Part shown: in pieces, positions 17,002 through 26,256 of the stretch
Numbering within the stretch: the stretch's first letter is position 1
Layout: every line of letters starts with the position of its first letter
Assembly: GCA_001725255.1 (NCBI GenBank)
Contig: MEFV01000007.1
Location: 1 to 64,000, forward strand
Length of the DNA: 64,000 nucleotides
Source: Comamonas sp. SCN 67-35
GTDB taxonomy: Bacteria > Pseudomonadota > Gammaproteobacteria > Burkholderiales > Burkholderiaceae_C
Reading direction: 5' to 3'
Made by a program: the position numbers and the translations under genes
Notes under the pieces: model-generated
Told to the model about the DNA's origin: nothing
Databases searched by the model: none
The model's input: only the letters and a program-made list of their open reading frames with translations

Positions 17002-19284
17002 TCACGCGCGCGGCTGGAAAACCCGATCGGCCTGGATCACCATGCTCAGGCGCCGCAGGTTGCGCAGCACCGCCTCGACATGGTCCAGATTGCGCACGGC
17101 AACGACGAAGCGCAGCTCGGTCGTCCCGCCGACAGCGTCATCCATGTCCATGTGCACGATATCGGCCTCGCAACTGGCAAGCTCGGCCGCCACGCGCGCC
17201 AGCACGCCCTTGTGATTGCTCACGACGACCGACACGGCCACTTCGAAGTTGCGTGTCGGCTCGTCGGCCCAGTCGACCGCGATGAACCGCTCGCTGTCCT
17301 TGCGCTGCAGCTCGCGCGCTACCTCGCACTGGGCGTGGTGCACCAGCAGGCCCTCGCCGCGGCCCAGATAACCGACGATGGGATCTCCCGGCACGGGGCG
17401 GCAGCACTTGGCGTACTGCACCGTGGCGCGCTCGCTGCCATCGAGCAGCACGCCGCCCTGCGACAGGCTGTCCTCCGCACCGTAGCGCTCGCGCGTGAGC
17501 AGCAGGATATCGGGGCGCAGGCCGCTCTCGGACAGCAACGCCACGATGCGCCGCGCCACGATGCGAGCCACGCGCTTGCCCATGCCCACATCGGCCAGCA
17601 GTTCCTCGCGCGTGCGGTGGCCGGTAAAGCGCAGGAGCTTGTCCCACAGCGCCTCGTGGCCCGCCACCTCGGGCAGTTGCTGCACCCCTTCGGCGCGCAA
17701 TGCCTGCGCCAGCAGCTTCTCGCCCAGCCCCACCGATTCGCTTTGCGCCAGGGTCTTCAGATACAGCCTGATCTTGGAGCGCGCCCGCCCCGAGCGCACG
17801 AAGCCCAGCCAGGCCGGGTTGGGCGTGGCCTCGGGCGCGGTCATGATCTCCACCACGTCGCCGTTCTTGAGCTCGGTGCGCAGCGGCACGAGCTGGTGAT
17901 TGACCTGCGCCGCCACCGTGTGGTCGCCCACGTCGCTGTGGATGGCGTAGGCGAAATCGACCACCGTCGTGCCGCTGGGCAAGGCCATGATCTGGCCGCG
18001 CGGCGTGAAGACGTAGACCGCGTCCGGGAACAGGTCGACCCGGACGTGCTCCCAGAATTCGGTGGCGTCGCGCGTTTCATCCTGAATATCGAGCAGCGAC
18101 TGCAGCCAGCGCGTACCGAGCTTTTGCACATTGGCGGCGCCCTTGTGCTGCGCGTTGTACAGCCAGTGCGCGGCCACACCCGCCTCGGCCACGATGTGCA
18201 TCTCCTCGGTGCGCACCTGAAATTCCACATTCAGGCTCGCCGGCCCCACGAGCGTGGTGTGCAGCGACTGGTAGCCGTTGGCCTTGGCGATGGCAATGTG
18301 GTCGGTGAACTTTCCGGGCACGGGCTTGTAGAGCTGGTGCAGCACGCCGATGGCGGTGTAGCAGTCGATCACCGAGGACACCACGATGCGAAAGCCGTAC
18401 AGATCCACCACCTTGGCAAAGCTCAGGTGGCGCCCCTGCATGCGCTCGTAGATGCCGTAAAGCGTCTTTTCGCGGCCCAGGAGCCGCACGGCCATGCCCT
18501 GGTGCGCGAAGGCCGCCTCCACCTCGGCCTGCACCTTCTGCACCATGTCGCGGCGGCGGCTGCGCGAGCGCGCGACGGCCTTCTCCAGCGTGGCATAACG
18601 CCAGGGGTGCAGGTGCCGGAACGACAGATCCTGCAGTTCCCGATAGGTCTGGTTCAGGCCCAGACGGTGCGCGATCGGCGCGTAGATTTCAAGCGTCTCG
18701 GAGGCAATGCGGTACCATTTGCTGCGCGGCGCGCTGCCAAGCGTGCGCATGTTGTGCGTCCGATCGGCGAGCTTGATGAGGATCACGCGCACGTCGCGCG
18801 CCATCGCCAGCAGCATCTTGCGAAACGATTCCGACTGCCCTTCCTCGCGGGTGTTGAACTGCAGCTTATCGAGCTTGGTCAGTCCATCGACGAGTTCGGC
18901 CACGGCGGCGCCGAAGTGCGCGATCAGATCGGCCTTGGTGACGCCGCAATCCTCCAGCGCGTCATGCAGGAGCGCCGACATGAGCGCCTCGGTGTCGAGC
19001 TTCCAGTCGGCGCACAGGCTCGCGACGGCAATGGGATGCGTGATGTAGGGCTCGCCGCTGTTGCGCAGCTGGCCCAGGTGCGCATGATCGGCGTAGCGAT
19101 AGGCCTGGCGCACCCGTTCGACGGATGCATCATCGAGGTAATGCAGCTTTTCGAGCAGGGAATTGAAGCTGGCGGCCACGGCATCGGCGGCTGCCTTGTC
19201 GGCGTGAAAGGTTACAGCCGCGTCTTGCGACGCGGGCGTACTGTGCGAGCTGTCCGCTGACCGCGACGATACCTTTTCACCCAT
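17002..19284 (-). CDS. spoT: Bifunctional (p)ppGpp synthase/hydrolase SpoT
   Basis: This 760-residue stringent-response enzyme has the full domain order: HD hydrolase (about 40-200; with ITHPIAVASL and LLHDALEDCG), RelA synthase (about 240-370; GREKTLYGIYERM, VVDLYGFRIVV, GYQSLHTTLVGP, EFQVRTEEMH), TGS (about 410-470; VFTPRGQIMALPSGTTVVDFAYAIH) and a C-terminal zinc-finger/ACT part (QYAKCCRPVPGDPIVG to the end). Both the HD residues and the synthase EFQVRT motif are present, so both activities are expected. It follows rpoZ and gmk in the conserved order, but a strong terminator lies between rpoZ and spoT. Confidence 0.96.
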   Translation of the reverse strand: MGEKVSSRSADSSHSTPASQDAAVTFHADKAAADAVAASFNSLLEKLHYLDDASVERVRQAYRYADHAHLGQLRNSGEPYITHPIAVASLCADWKLDTEALMSALLHDALEDCGVTKADLIAHFGAAVAELVDGLTKLDKLQFNTREEGQSESFRKMLLAMARDVRVILIKLADRTHNMRTLGSAPRSKWYRIASETLEIYAPIAHRLGLNQTYRELQDLSFRHLHPWRYATLEKAVARSRSRRRDMVQKVQAEVEAAFAHQGMAVRLLGREKTLYGIYERMQGRHLSFAKVVDLYGFRIVVSSVIDCYTAIGVLHQLYKPVPGKFTDHIAIAKANGYQSLHTTLVGPASLNVEFQVRTEEMHIVAEAGVAAHWLYNAQHKGAANVQKLGTRWLQSLLDIQDETRDATEFWEHVRVDLFPDAVYVFTPRGQIMALPSGTTVVDFAYAIHSDVGDHTVAAQVNHQLVPLRTELKNGDVVEIMTAPEATPNPAWLGFVRSGRARSKIRLYLKTLAQSESVGLGEKLLAQALRAEGVQQLPEVAGHEALWDKLLRFTGHRTREELLADVGMGKRVARIVARRIVALLSESGLRPDILLLTRERYGAEDSLSQGGVLLDGSERATVQYAKCCRPVPGDPIVGYLGRGEGLLVHHAQCEVARELQRKDSERFIAVDWADEPTRNFEVAVSVVVSNHKGVLARVAAELASCEADIVHMDMDDAVGGTTELRFVVAVRNLDHVEAVLRNLRRLSMVIQADRVFQPRA

Positions 19285-19330
19285 CCCTCAAATGTAGCGG
19301 GAGAGCATGCCGACCGTTCTTCCGACAATG

Positions 19331-19357
19331 AAAAAGCACCGCATTGCGGTGCTTTTT
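19331..19357 (-). terminator. Rho-independent terminator between rpoZ and spoT
   Basis: Two perfect 13-base arms, AAAAAGCACCGCA and TGCGGTGCTTTTT, are separated by a single base, with A- and T-runs on either strand. It would end leftward gmk-rpoZ transcripts, so spoT likely has its own promoter or depends on read-through. Confidence 0.85.
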
Positions 19358-19381
19358 CGTGGTTCGAGTACCAATATGTGC

Positions 19382-19585
19382 TCAACCGGGGACTTTTTTC
19401 AGCATCTCCAGACCCACCTTGCCCGCGGCAATTTCACGCAGCGCGGTCACGCCTGGTTTGTTGCGGCTTTCGATCTTCGGGGCATGGCCCTGGCTGAGCA
19501 TGCGCGCCCGATAGGTGGCCGCCAGCACGAGCTGAAAACGATTGGGAATTTGCTCAAGGCAATCTTCCACGGTGATGCGAGCCAT
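19382..19585 (-). CDS. rpoZ: RNA polymerase omega subunit
   Basis: This 67-residue omega subunit ([20 protein letters not shown], then [14 protein letters not shown]) stabilises the beta' subunit and forms part of a ppGpp binding site in proteobacteria. The ATG at 19585 is the family start; the frame extends upstream without similarity. It lies 22 bp downstream of gmk and ahead of spoT, the conserved gmk-rpoZ-spoT order that links polymerase and alarmone functions. Confidence 0.96.
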   Translation of the reverse strand: MARITVEDCLEQIPNRFQLVLAATYRARMLSQGHAPKIESRNKPGVTALREIAAGKVGLEMLKKVPG

Positions 19586-19607
19586 GGTTGGGTGTTCTCC
19601 GGTGCAA

Positions 19608-20228
19608 TCAGGAAAGGCGCAGCGATTTGAAGGTGTCGGCACGCGCGCTGCGCTGCGCAGCCACCTTCAGGCGCTGGGCATGAACGATGGTTTTGAGGTC
19701 GAAAAGCGCGCGCTCGAAAACTTCGTTGATTATAACGAAGTCGAATTTTTCGACCTGCGCCATCTCCGCCACGGCATTGGCCAGGCGCTGCTCGATCGCC
19801 TCGGCACTGTCCTCGCCGCGGCGAAGCAGGCGCGAGCGCAATTCCTCCCAGCTCGGCGGCAACACGAAGATCAGCACCGCATTGGCAAACGCCTGCTTGA
19901 TCTGCGCCGCGCCCTGGTAGTCGATCTCCAGGATCACGTCTCCACCCCCGGCGATGCGCTCCTCGATCGCCCGGCGCGAAGTGCCGTAGCGGTTGCCATG
20001 CACGTTGGCCCACTCGACGAAAGCGTTGGCCTGCACCATGGCATCGAACTCCTCCACCGTCGTGAAGTGGTACTCGCGCCCGTCCTTTTCCTGCCCGCGC
20101 GGCGCGCGCGTGGTGTGCGAGATCGATGGACGAACCAGCGCATCGAGCTCCATCAGGGCATTGACGAGGCTGGATTTGCCCGCGCCGCTGGGGGCTGAAA
20201 CCACAAATAAATTACCGGGATAGTCCAT
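19608..20228 (-). CDS. gmk: Guanylate kinase
   Basis: This 206-residue enzyme phosphorylates GMP to GDP with ATP. It has the P-loop [14 protein letters not shown] at the N-terminus, the GMP-binding [20 protein letters not shown] and the late [14 protein letters not shown]. Two in-frame ATG codons (20237 and 20228) are possible, neither with a strong ribosome site. I chose the one giving [10 protein letters not shown], the N-terminus I recall from related bacteria. It heads the gmk-rpoZ pair. Confidence 0.96.
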   Translation of the reverse strand: MDYPGNLFVVSAPSGAGKSSLVNALMELDALVRPSISHTTRAPRGQEKDGREYHFTTVEEFDAMVQANAFVEWANVHGNRYGTSRRAIEERIAGGGDVILEIDYQGAAQIKQAFANAVLIFVLPPSWEELRSRLLRRGEDSAEAIEQRLANAVAEMAQVEKFDFVIINEVFERALFDLKTIVHAQRLKVAAQRSARADTFKSLRLS

Positions 20229-20258
20229 GGTGGGCATGCGTTGTCAGCTATATTTTTA

Positions 20259-21161
20259 CTACTCTATATTTTGTACCTGCTCGCGCATCTGCTCGATCAG
20301 CACCTTCATGTCCACGCTGATGCGGGTCAGTTCGATGCTCGCCGACTTGGAGCCCAGGGTATTGGCCTCGCGGTGCAGTTCCTGGATCAGGAAGTCGAGC
20401 CGCTTGCCTATCTCTCCTCCTTGCCCGAGCAGGCGGGAGATCTCCTGCAGGTGCGAGCGCAGACGGGTGATTTCCTCGGCCACGTCGATGCGCAGCGCAT
20501 AGGCGGCAGCCTCGGCGAGGGCACGCTCCTGGATGGCTTGCGGAGCCGACGCGACCAGCGCCCCCTGCAGCGCCTGCTCCCAGCGCTCAAGGAATCGCTG
20601 GCGCTGTTGCTTCACCAGCTCGGGCACCAGGGGTTCGGCCCGATCGGCCAGCTGGCGCAACTGCTCCACGCGGTCGCGCAGCATGGCCGCCAGATGAGCA
20701 CCCTCCCGCTCGCGCGCGGCCACCAGATCGGCGAGCGCCTTGCGGGCGAGCTCCTGCAGCGCCGGCCTCCAGTCCATCTGCGGAGCCGCCATCTGCCCTC
20801 CCAGGCGCAGCGCGTCCGCGACGGTCAGCGCGGCCGCGTCGGGCAGCCAGGCGCGCACATGGGCCTGCACCGCGGCCAGGTGCTGCAACGCATCCGCCGC
20901 GGGCGCGCGCAGGGTGCTTTCGGCGCTGGTGTCGATGTAGGCCCGCAGCTCCACCTTGCCGCGCTTGAGCACGGCGCCCGCAGCGGCGCGCAGCATGGCC
21001 TCGTGACTGCGCAACTCGTCGGCCAGGCGCAGCGTCACGTCCAGGAAACGGCTGTTGACCGAGCGGACCTCCAGCCCCAGCCGACCAGCACCTTCATGAC
21101 CGGCCAGAGGGCCCGCCTCCTGTTGAACGCCGGCATAACCGGTCATGCTATAAACTGCCAT
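20259..21161 (-). CDS. YicC family endoribonuclease-like protein
   Basis: This is a 300-residue YicC protein. It has the family N-terminus (VYSMTGYAGVQ, then LEVRSVNSRFLDVTLRLAD) and the DUF1732 C-terminus (RLDFLIQELHREANTLGSKS, then MKVLIEQMREQVQNIE). E. coli YicC has been linked to degradation of the small RNA RyhB, so an RNase role is plausible. The ATG at 21161 follows AGAGG. It precedes gmk in the same direction with about 30 bp between, consistent with co-transcription. Confidence 0.93.
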   Translation of the reverse strand: MAVYSMTGYAGVQQEAGPLAGHEGAGRLGLEVRSVNSRFLDVTLRLADELRSHEAMLRAAAGAVLKRGKVELRAYIDTSAESTLRAPAADALQHLAAVQAHVRAWLPDAAALTVADALRLGGQMAAPQMDWRPALQELARKALADLVAAREREGAHLAAMLRDRVEQLRQLADRAEPLVPELVKQQRQRFLERWEQALQGALVASAPQAIQERALAEAAAYALRIDVAEEITRLRSHLQEISRLLGQGGEIGKRLDFLIQELHREANTLGSKSASIELTRISVDMKVLIEQMREQVQNIE

Positions 21162-21247
21162 GGGCCTCTCTGAGATGGATACTCTGTCAAACAAAACGAG
21201 CGGGAATTATCCTGTCTCCGCCACGTGCCCGCTCTGACAGCGCTGCC

Positions 21248-22279
21248 ATGTCCACGCCACCGCCCAAGGTCAAGCCATCGCCACTCCCCGAGAACACGAG
21301 CATCGGCGGCTACCGCGTGCTGCGGCGTCTGGCCGCGGGCGGGTTTGGCGTGGTCTACCTGGCGCTCGATCGCGAAGGCCAGCAGGTCGCCATCAAGGAG
21401 TACCTGCCGGCGTCGCTCGCCACGCGCGCGCCGGGCGAATTGCAGCCCCAGGTCGCGCCTGAAAAGCTGTCCCTGTACCGGCTCGGGCTGAAGAGTTTTT
21501 TCGAGGAAGGCCGGGCGCTGGCGCAGATCGCGCACTCGTCGGTGGTGACGGTGCTCAACTTCTTTCGCGAGAACGAGACCGTCTACATGGTGATGGACTA
21601 CCTGGAGGGCGCCTCGCTGCAGGAGTTCATCATCACGGCGCGCGGCCTCAAGCACGAGAAGGTGTTCCGCGAATCCACCATTCGCTCGCTCTTCGACGAA
21701 GTGCTGCGCGGCCTGCGCGTGGTGCATCAGCACCGCATGCTGCATCTGGACATCAAACCGGCCAACGTCTTCATCACCGACGACAACCGCGCCGTGATGA
21801 TCGACTTCGGCGCCGCGCGCGAGGTGCTTTCCAAGGAAGGCAATTTCGTGCGGCCGATGTACACGCCCGGGTTTGCCGCGCCAGAGATGTACCGGCGCGA
21901 CTCGGCGCTCGGTCCCTGGACGGACATCTACGCCATCGGCGCCTGCATGTACGCCTGCATGCACGGCTATCCGCCCGCCGAAGCGCCGCAGCGCCAGAGC
22001 AAGGACCGTCTGACCACGTCGCTGCAGAAGCTGCGCGGCGTCTATTCCGACAACCTCATCGAACTGGTGGAGTGGTGCATGGCGATGAGCCCGCTGGATC
22101 GCCCACAATCGGTGTTCACGCTGCAGAAAGAGCTTTCGCGCGAGGGTGAGCGCCGCTACACCAAGCTGTCCATGGCTGAAAAGATGCGCATGCAGCTCGA
22201 CTCGTTCGTCTCCGACGTCAAGAAAACCACTCCATCCAAACCCTCCGTTGCTGCCGCATCGGGAGCCCGACCGAAATGA
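21248..22279 (+). CDS. Hanks-type Ser/Thr protein kinase
   Basis: This 343-residue cytoplasmic kinase has no membrane segment. Residues about 20-290 form the kinase domain: glycine loop LAAGGFGVVYLA, ATP-anchoring Lys in VAIKEYLP, catalytic loop HLDIKPANV (Leu replaces Arg, so a non-RD kinase), magnesium motif IDFGAA and AAPEMY. The VAIKEYLP-type N-lobe is typical of a proteobacterial subgroup. It is coupled to the next gene, a PP2C phosphatase, by an ATGA overlap, so the two form a reversible phosphorylation pair. Substrates are unknown. It is divergent from yicC. Confidence 0.93.
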   Translation: MSTPPPKVKPSPLPENTSIGGYRVLRRLAAGGFGVVYLALDREGQQVAIKEYLPASLATRAPGELQPQVAPEKLSLYRLGLKSFFEEGRALAQIAHSSVVTVLNFFRENETVYMVMDYLEGASLQEFIITARGLKHEKVFRESTIRSLFDEVLRGLRVVHQHRMLHLDIKPANVFITDDNRAVMIDFGAAREVLSKEGNFVRPMYTPGFAAPEMYRRDSALGPWTDIYAIGACMYACMHGYPPAEAPQRQSKDRLTTSLQKLRGVYSDNLIELVEWCMAMSPLDRPQSVFTLQKELSREGERRYTKLSMAEKMRMQLDSFVSDVKKTTPSKPSVAAASGARPK

Positions 22280-23181
22280 AATTTTCCGTCTTTCAACTGA
22301 GCCGTCAGGGCGGACGCGCCACCAACGAAGACCGCATGGGCTATGCCTACACGCGCGACGCCTGCCTGTTCGTGCTGGCCGACGGCATGGGCGGGCACCC
22401 GCAGGGCGAGGTGGCGGCGCAGATCGCGATCCAGACGGCAGCGATGAAATTCCAGAACGAAGCCCAGTCCATCCTGCCTGACGTGGGCGCGTTTCTCGCC
22501 AGCGTGGTCACGGCGGCGCACGACCAGATCGTGCGCTACGCGGCCGCGCGCGCCATGATGGATGCGCCACGCACCACGCTGGCCGTCGTGGTGGTGCAGG
22601 AGGGGCAGGTGCGCTGGGCGCACTGCGGCGATTCGCGCATCTACCTGGTGCGCAACAGCAAGCTGCTGGCGCGCACGCGCGACCACTCCTACCGTGAGCT
22701 GCGCGAGGCCATGGGCAGCGAGGAGCCGGTCAACCGCAACGTGCTCTTCACCTGCCTGGGCTCGCCCGCGCGGCCGATGTACGACGTCTCCAACGCCATG
22801 ACGCTCGACAGCGGAGACCGCATCATGCTGTGCTCGGACGGCCTGTGGGATTCGCTGGACGACAAGACCATCGTGCAGGTGCTCTCGCACCAGCGCGTCT
22901 CCGACGCCGTACCCATGCTCGTGGACATGGCGCTGCGCAAGGCGGGAAGCAACAGCGACAACGTCACCGCCGTGGCGATGCAGTGGGAGACCCCGGGTAT
23001 CCCCGACGCGGCCGAGGGCGAAGCGATAGACACCGGCACCGACGAGACGTTTGCCTCTACCATCCAGACCGACGAATTCGAAACGGGCGACAACTTCCTC
23101 GACGAGGAAGCGATCGAGCGCTCGATCGCCGAAATCAACGAAACCATACGGCGCACGGCCGCGCGCAAGTCGCAAGGCTGA
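22276..23181 (+). CDS. PP2C-type Ser/Thr phosphatase
   Basis: This is a 301-residue metal-dependent protein phosphatase. The metal ligands are visible in NEDRMG, VLADGMGGHPQGEVAAQ, HCGDSRIYL, LCSDGLWDSLDD and SNSDNVTAVA. After about residue 235 an acidic tail of roughly 65 residues has no recognisable domain. The start ATG overlaps the kinase stop (ATGA), so synthesis is probably coupled and the enzyme likely reverses that kinase. The pair sits between yicC and rph. Confidence 0.95.
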   Translation: MKFSVFQLSRQGGRATNEDRMGYAYTRDACLFVLADGMGGHPQGEVAAQIAIQTAAMKFQNEAQSILPDVGAFLASVVTAAHDQIVRYAAARAMMDAPRTTLAVVVVQEGQVRWAHCGDSRIYLVRNSKLLARTRDHSYRELREAMGSEEPVNRNVLFTCLGSPARPMYDVSNAMTLDSGDRIMLCSDGLWDSLDDKTIVQVLSHQRVSDAVPMLVDMALRKAGSNSDNVTAVAMQWETPGIPDAAEGEAIDTGTDETFASTIQTDEFETGDNFLDEEAIERSIAEINETIRRTAARKSQG

Positions 23182-23238
23182 AGCAGCGTTCGCGCGCCCT
23201 TTGCGCCGGGTCCTTGCGGCCCGAAACGAGAGCCATCC

Positions 23239-23970
23239 ATGACTTCCAGCTACAGCCGCAGCGGCGGCAGGGCGTTCGACCAGCTTCGCCCCGTGCGCAT
23301 CACGCGCCACTACACCATGCATGCCGAGGGTTCGGTGCTCATCGAATGCGGAGCGACCCAGGTGCTGTGCACCGCCTCGGTGGAAGACAAGGTGCCTCCC
23401 CACAAGCGCGGCAGCGGTGAAGGCTGGGTGACGGCCGAATACGGCATGCTGCCGCGCGCCACCAACACCCGCGGCGCGCGCGAAGCGGCCAAGGGCAAGC
23501 AGAGCGGGCGCACGCAGGAGATCCAGCGCCTGATCGGCCGCAGCCTGCGCGCGGTCTTCGACCTGAACAAACTCGGCGAGCGCACGATCACGCTCGACTG
23601 CGACGTGCTGCAGGCCGACGGCGGCACGCGCACGGCCTCGATCACCGGCGCCTGGGTGGCCGCGCACGACGCGGTGGCGACGCTGCTCAAAAACGGCGCC
23701 ATCGTCGAAACACCGCTCACGGGCGCGGTGGCCGCGGTGTCCGTGGGCATCGTGCAGGGCACGCCGCTGCTCGATCTGGAATACGTCGAAGACTCGGCCT
23801 GCGACACCGACATGAACATCGTCATGACCGGCGCCGGACACTATGTGGAACTGCAAGGCACGGCCGAGGGGGTGGTCTTCTCGCGCGCGGAGCTCGATCG
23901 CCTGCTGCAACTGGGCGAATCGGGCATCACACAGTTGCTCGCTCTGCAGCAACAATCGCTCTCGGAATAA
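23239..23970 (+). CDS. rph: Ribonuclease PH
   Basis: This 243-residue phosphorolytic exoribonuclease trims the 3' ends of tRNA precursors. The family start ([16 protein letters not shown]), the [17 protein letters not shown] segment, [19 protein letters not shown] and the catalytic [15 protein letters not shown] are all present. Full length and no frameshift, unlike the K-12 strain's truncated copy. It lies 57 bp after the phosphatase gene and ahead of rdgB. Confidence 0.97.
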   Translation: MTSSYSRSGGRAFDQLRPVRITRHYTMHAEGSVLIECGATQVLCTASVEDKVPPHKRGSGEGWVTAEYGMLPRATNTRGAREAAKGKQSGRTQEIQRLIGRSLRAVFDLNKLGERTITLDCDVLQADGGTRTASITGAWVAAHDAVATLLKNGAIVETPLTGAVAAVSVGIVQGTPLLDLEYVEDSACDTDMNIVMTGAGHYVELQGTAEGVVFSRAELDRLLQLGESGITQLLALQQQSLSE

Positions 23971-24014
23971 GAGCTGTTCGCGCTCATTCAGCAAGGTCTT
24001 CAGCCCGTTTTGAC

Positions 24015-24614
24015 ATGAAACTTGTTCTCGCCTCGCACAACCCCGGGAAACTGGCCGAACTGCAGGTGCTGATGGCGCCACTGGGCGTGACGCTGATCGC
24101 ACAAGGAGAACTGGGCGTGGGCGAACCCGAGGAACCATTTCACACCTTCGTGGAAAACGCACTCGTGAAAGCGCGCCACGCCAGCCGCGCCACCGGGCTG
24201 CCCGCGATGGCCGACGACGCCGGGCTGTGCGTGCAGGCCTTCGGCGGCGAACCGGGCGTGCAGACCGCCACTTACGCCACACGCTTCGGTTATGAAAAGA
24301 GTGATGCGAACAACGTGCGCGCGCTGCTGGAGCAGATGCGGGACGTGCAGGACCGGCGCGCCAGCATGGTCAGCACGCTGGTGGCGCTGCGCTCCCCGGA
24401 AGACCCCGAACCCCTGATCGCCGTCGGCCGCGTGAACGGAGAGATCACGCGCGCGCCACGCGGCAGCGGCGGCTTCGGGTTCGACCCCGTGATGTTCATT
24501 CCCGAATTCGGCAAAACCTTCGCCGAACTGCCCCTTGAGGTCAAAAACGCCCACAGCCATCGGGGTCGTGCGGTACGGCAGATGCTGGCGCTCATGCGAG
24601 AGTACTGGCTGTGA
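24015..24614 (+). CDS. rdgB: Non-canonical purine NTP pyrophosphatase
   Basis: This 199-residue Ham1/RdgB house-cleaning enzyme hydrolyses dITP, XTP and similar nucleotides to monophosphates. Visible: LVLASHNPGKLAEL at the start, GLPAMADDAGLCVQAFGGEPG, GSGGFGFDPVMFIPEFGKTFAEL, and the terminal NAHSHRGRAVRQM. It is in the common rph-rdgB-hemW order. Confidence 0.96.
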   Translation: MKLVLASHNPGKLAELQVLMAPLGVTLIAQGELGVGEPEEPFHTFVENALVKARHASRATGLPAMADDAGLCVQAFGGEPGVQTATYATRFGYEKSDANNVRALLEQMRDVQDRRASMVSTLVALRSPEDPEPLIAVGRVNGEITRAPRGSGGFGFDPVMFIPEFGKTFAELPLEVKNAHSHRGRAVRQMLALMREYWL

Positions 24615-24654
24615 ACTCGCCCCAGGGCGGGTGAAAATTTGAATGTTTCAGGGC

Positions 24655-24679
24655 CCAGCGCTTATCCAACAAGCGCTGG
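24655..24679. repeat. AGCGCTT-type intergenic palindrome
   Basis: A perfect 9-bp inverted repeat, CCAGCGCTT/AAGCGCTGG, with a 7-nt loop is followed by CAGCTAT. This matches a short palindromic element I recognise as scattered through intergenic regions of Comamonadaceae. It ends 26 bp before the hemW start, so it could fold in the leader. Confidence 0.65.
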
Positions 24680-24705
24680 CAGCTATCGTTTCAGGAATAC
24701 CACCC

Positions 24706-25917
24706 ATGACCACCGAAACCACGCCGCTGCAGGACGTGCAGCACTACATCGGCCCGGGGCCGCTGCGCCTGCCCAGCCTGCCGCCGCTGTCGGTCTACGT
24801 GCACATTCCCTGGTGCCTGAAGAAGTGCCCCTACTGCGACTTCAACTCGCATGCGCTGCAGGAAGGCGAAGGCGCGCCCGAAGCCCGCTACATCGATGCG
24901 CTCACCGCCGACCTGGAAGCCGCGCTGCCGCTGGTCTGGGGCCGCACCGTGAGCAGCGTCTTCATCGGCGGCGGCACGCCCAGCCTGTTCTCGCCCGAAG
25001 CCATCGACCGGATCATCGCCATGATCCGCGCGCGGCTCATGCTCGAAGCGGGCTGCGAGATCACGCTGGAGGCCAACCCCGGCACCTTCGAGAAAGACCG
25101 CTTCAAGGCCTTCCACGATGCAGGCGTCACGCGTCTGTCGATCGGCGTGCAGAGCTTCAACGACCGCCACCTGAAGGCCATCGGCCGTGTGCACGATGCG
25201 GCCCAGGCACGCGCGGCGGCCGAGGAAGCCGCGCAATGCTTCGAGACCTTCAACCTCGACCTGATGTATGCCCTGCCCGGCCAGAGCGTGGCTGACCTGG
25301 AGGACGACGTGCGCACGGCCTTGAGCTTCAAGCCGCCGCACCTGTCGATCTACCACCTGACGGTGGAGCCCAACACCCTGTTCGCCAAGTACCCGCCACG
25401 CCTGCCCGACGACGACACCGCCTGGGACATGCTGGACCGCATCACGGCGCTGACGCAGGAGGCGGGCCTGGCGCGCTACGAGGTATCGGCCTACGCGAAG
25501 AACGCCCACCGCTGCACGCACAACATCAACTACTGGCAGTTCGGCGACTACATCGGCATCGGCGCGGGCGCGCACGGCAAGCTGAGCTTCGCGCACCGCG
25601 TGATGCGCCAGGTGCGCTACCGCGACCCGAAGCAATACATGGACCACGCGCTCGCGGGCCACGCCGTTGCGCAGGAGCACGAGGTGAGCAACAAGGATCT
25701 GACCTTCGAATTCATGCTCAACGCGCTGCGCCTGAAGGACGGCTTTCTGGTGCGCGACTTCTGCACCCGCACCGGCCAGCCGGTCACGGCCATCACGCCG
25801 GGCCTGAAGGCAGCCGAAGCCAAGGGCCTGATCAAGACCAACCTCGTGCACATCCAGCCGACCGAGCGCGGCTTCGACTTCCTGAGCGACCTGCAGGGCC
25901 TGTTCCTGCCAGCCTGA
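24706..25917 (+). CDS. hemW: Radical SAM heme chaperone HemW
   Basis: This is a 403-residue radical SAM protein of the HemW (formerly HemN-like) group, thought to deliver heme rather than act as coproporphyrinogen oxidase. The cluster motif reads VHIPWCLKKCPYCDFNSH (C-x3-C-x2-C); FIGGGTPSLFS and VQSFNDRHLKAIGR follow. A HemW domain fills the C-terminus. The ATG at 24706 has AGGA at 9 nt; longer frames start inside the preceding palindrome. Confidence 0.94.
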   Translation: MTTETTPLQDVQHYIGPGPLRLPSLPPLSVYVHIPWCLKKCPYCDFNSHALQEGEGAPEARYIDALTADLEAALPLVWGRTVSSVFIGGGTPSLFSPEAIDRIIAMIRARLMLEAGCEITLEANPGTFEKDRFKAFHDAGVTRLSIGVQSFNDRHLKAIGRVHDAAQARAAAEEAAQCFETFNLDLMYALPGQSVADLEDDVRTALSFKPPHLSIYHLTVEPNTLFAKYPPRLPDDDTAWDMLDRITALTQEAGLARYEVSAYAKNAHRCTHNINYWQFGDYIGIGAGAHGKLSFAHRVMRQVRYRDPKQYMDHALAGHAVAQEHEVSNKDLTFEFMLNALRLKDGFLVRDFCTRTGQPVTAITPGLKAAEAKGLIKTNLVHIQPTERGFDFLSDLQGLFLPA

Positions 25918-25920
25918 GCC

Positions 25921-26256
25921 TCAGCCGCAGCGCACGGCCAGCACCACGCCCTGGGCATCCACGTCCAGGTTGAGCCGCTCGCCGTCGAACTCCTTGGTCA
26001 CCACCTGCCCCGGGTGCAGCACCCGAGCCATGCGCGCCCCAGCGGCCACGCGCGCCTGCTCCACCACCTGCGCGCTGGCGCTCTTGCCAAGCGCCGAGCG
26101 CGCCGCGTCGGCCTTGCAGGTGCCGCCGACAGGCGCATCGCTGCGCCCCAGCGGCGCGGGTCGAGGCGCAAAGCCAGCCGTGGAACACGCCGCGACGACG
26201 GCCGCCAGGGACACCGCCAACCAGAGTCTGCCCATCATTTTCATCTCCATCCTCAT
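25921..26256 (-). CDS. I78-type peptidase inhibitor lipoprotein
   Basis: This is a small lipoprotein of up to 111 residues. A hydrophobic signal ends in the lipobox VVAACS, and the rest matches the inhibitor I78 pattern: GGTCKAD, then SALGKSASAQVVEQAR, HPGQVVTKEFDGERLNLDVDAQGVVLAVRCG. Members inhibit serine proteases. Several in-frame ATG codons (26256, 26250, 26244, 26238) are possible starts. The first overlaps the stop of the SPOR gene (ATGA), suggesting coupling; the ATG at 26238 has the better-spaced GGAG. The gene ends 3 bp from the convergent hemW stop. Confidence 0.75.
   Translation of the reverse strand: MRMEMKMMGRLWLAVSLAAVVAACSTAGFAPRPAPLGRSDAPVGGTCKADAARSALGKSASAQVVEQARVAAGARMARVLHPGQVVTKEFDGERLNLDVDAQGVVLAVRCG

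Noticed and set aside
17080..19260. A 726-codon open frame on the + strand opposite spoT
   Set aside because: It is antisense to a full-length, well conserved spoT; the frame is open only because of the high GC third-position bias.
22156..24282. A 708-codon open frame on the minus strand opposite the PP2C gene, rph and part of rdgB
   Set aside because: It spans three recognised genes in antisense and has an Arg/Ala/His-rich composition with no domain.
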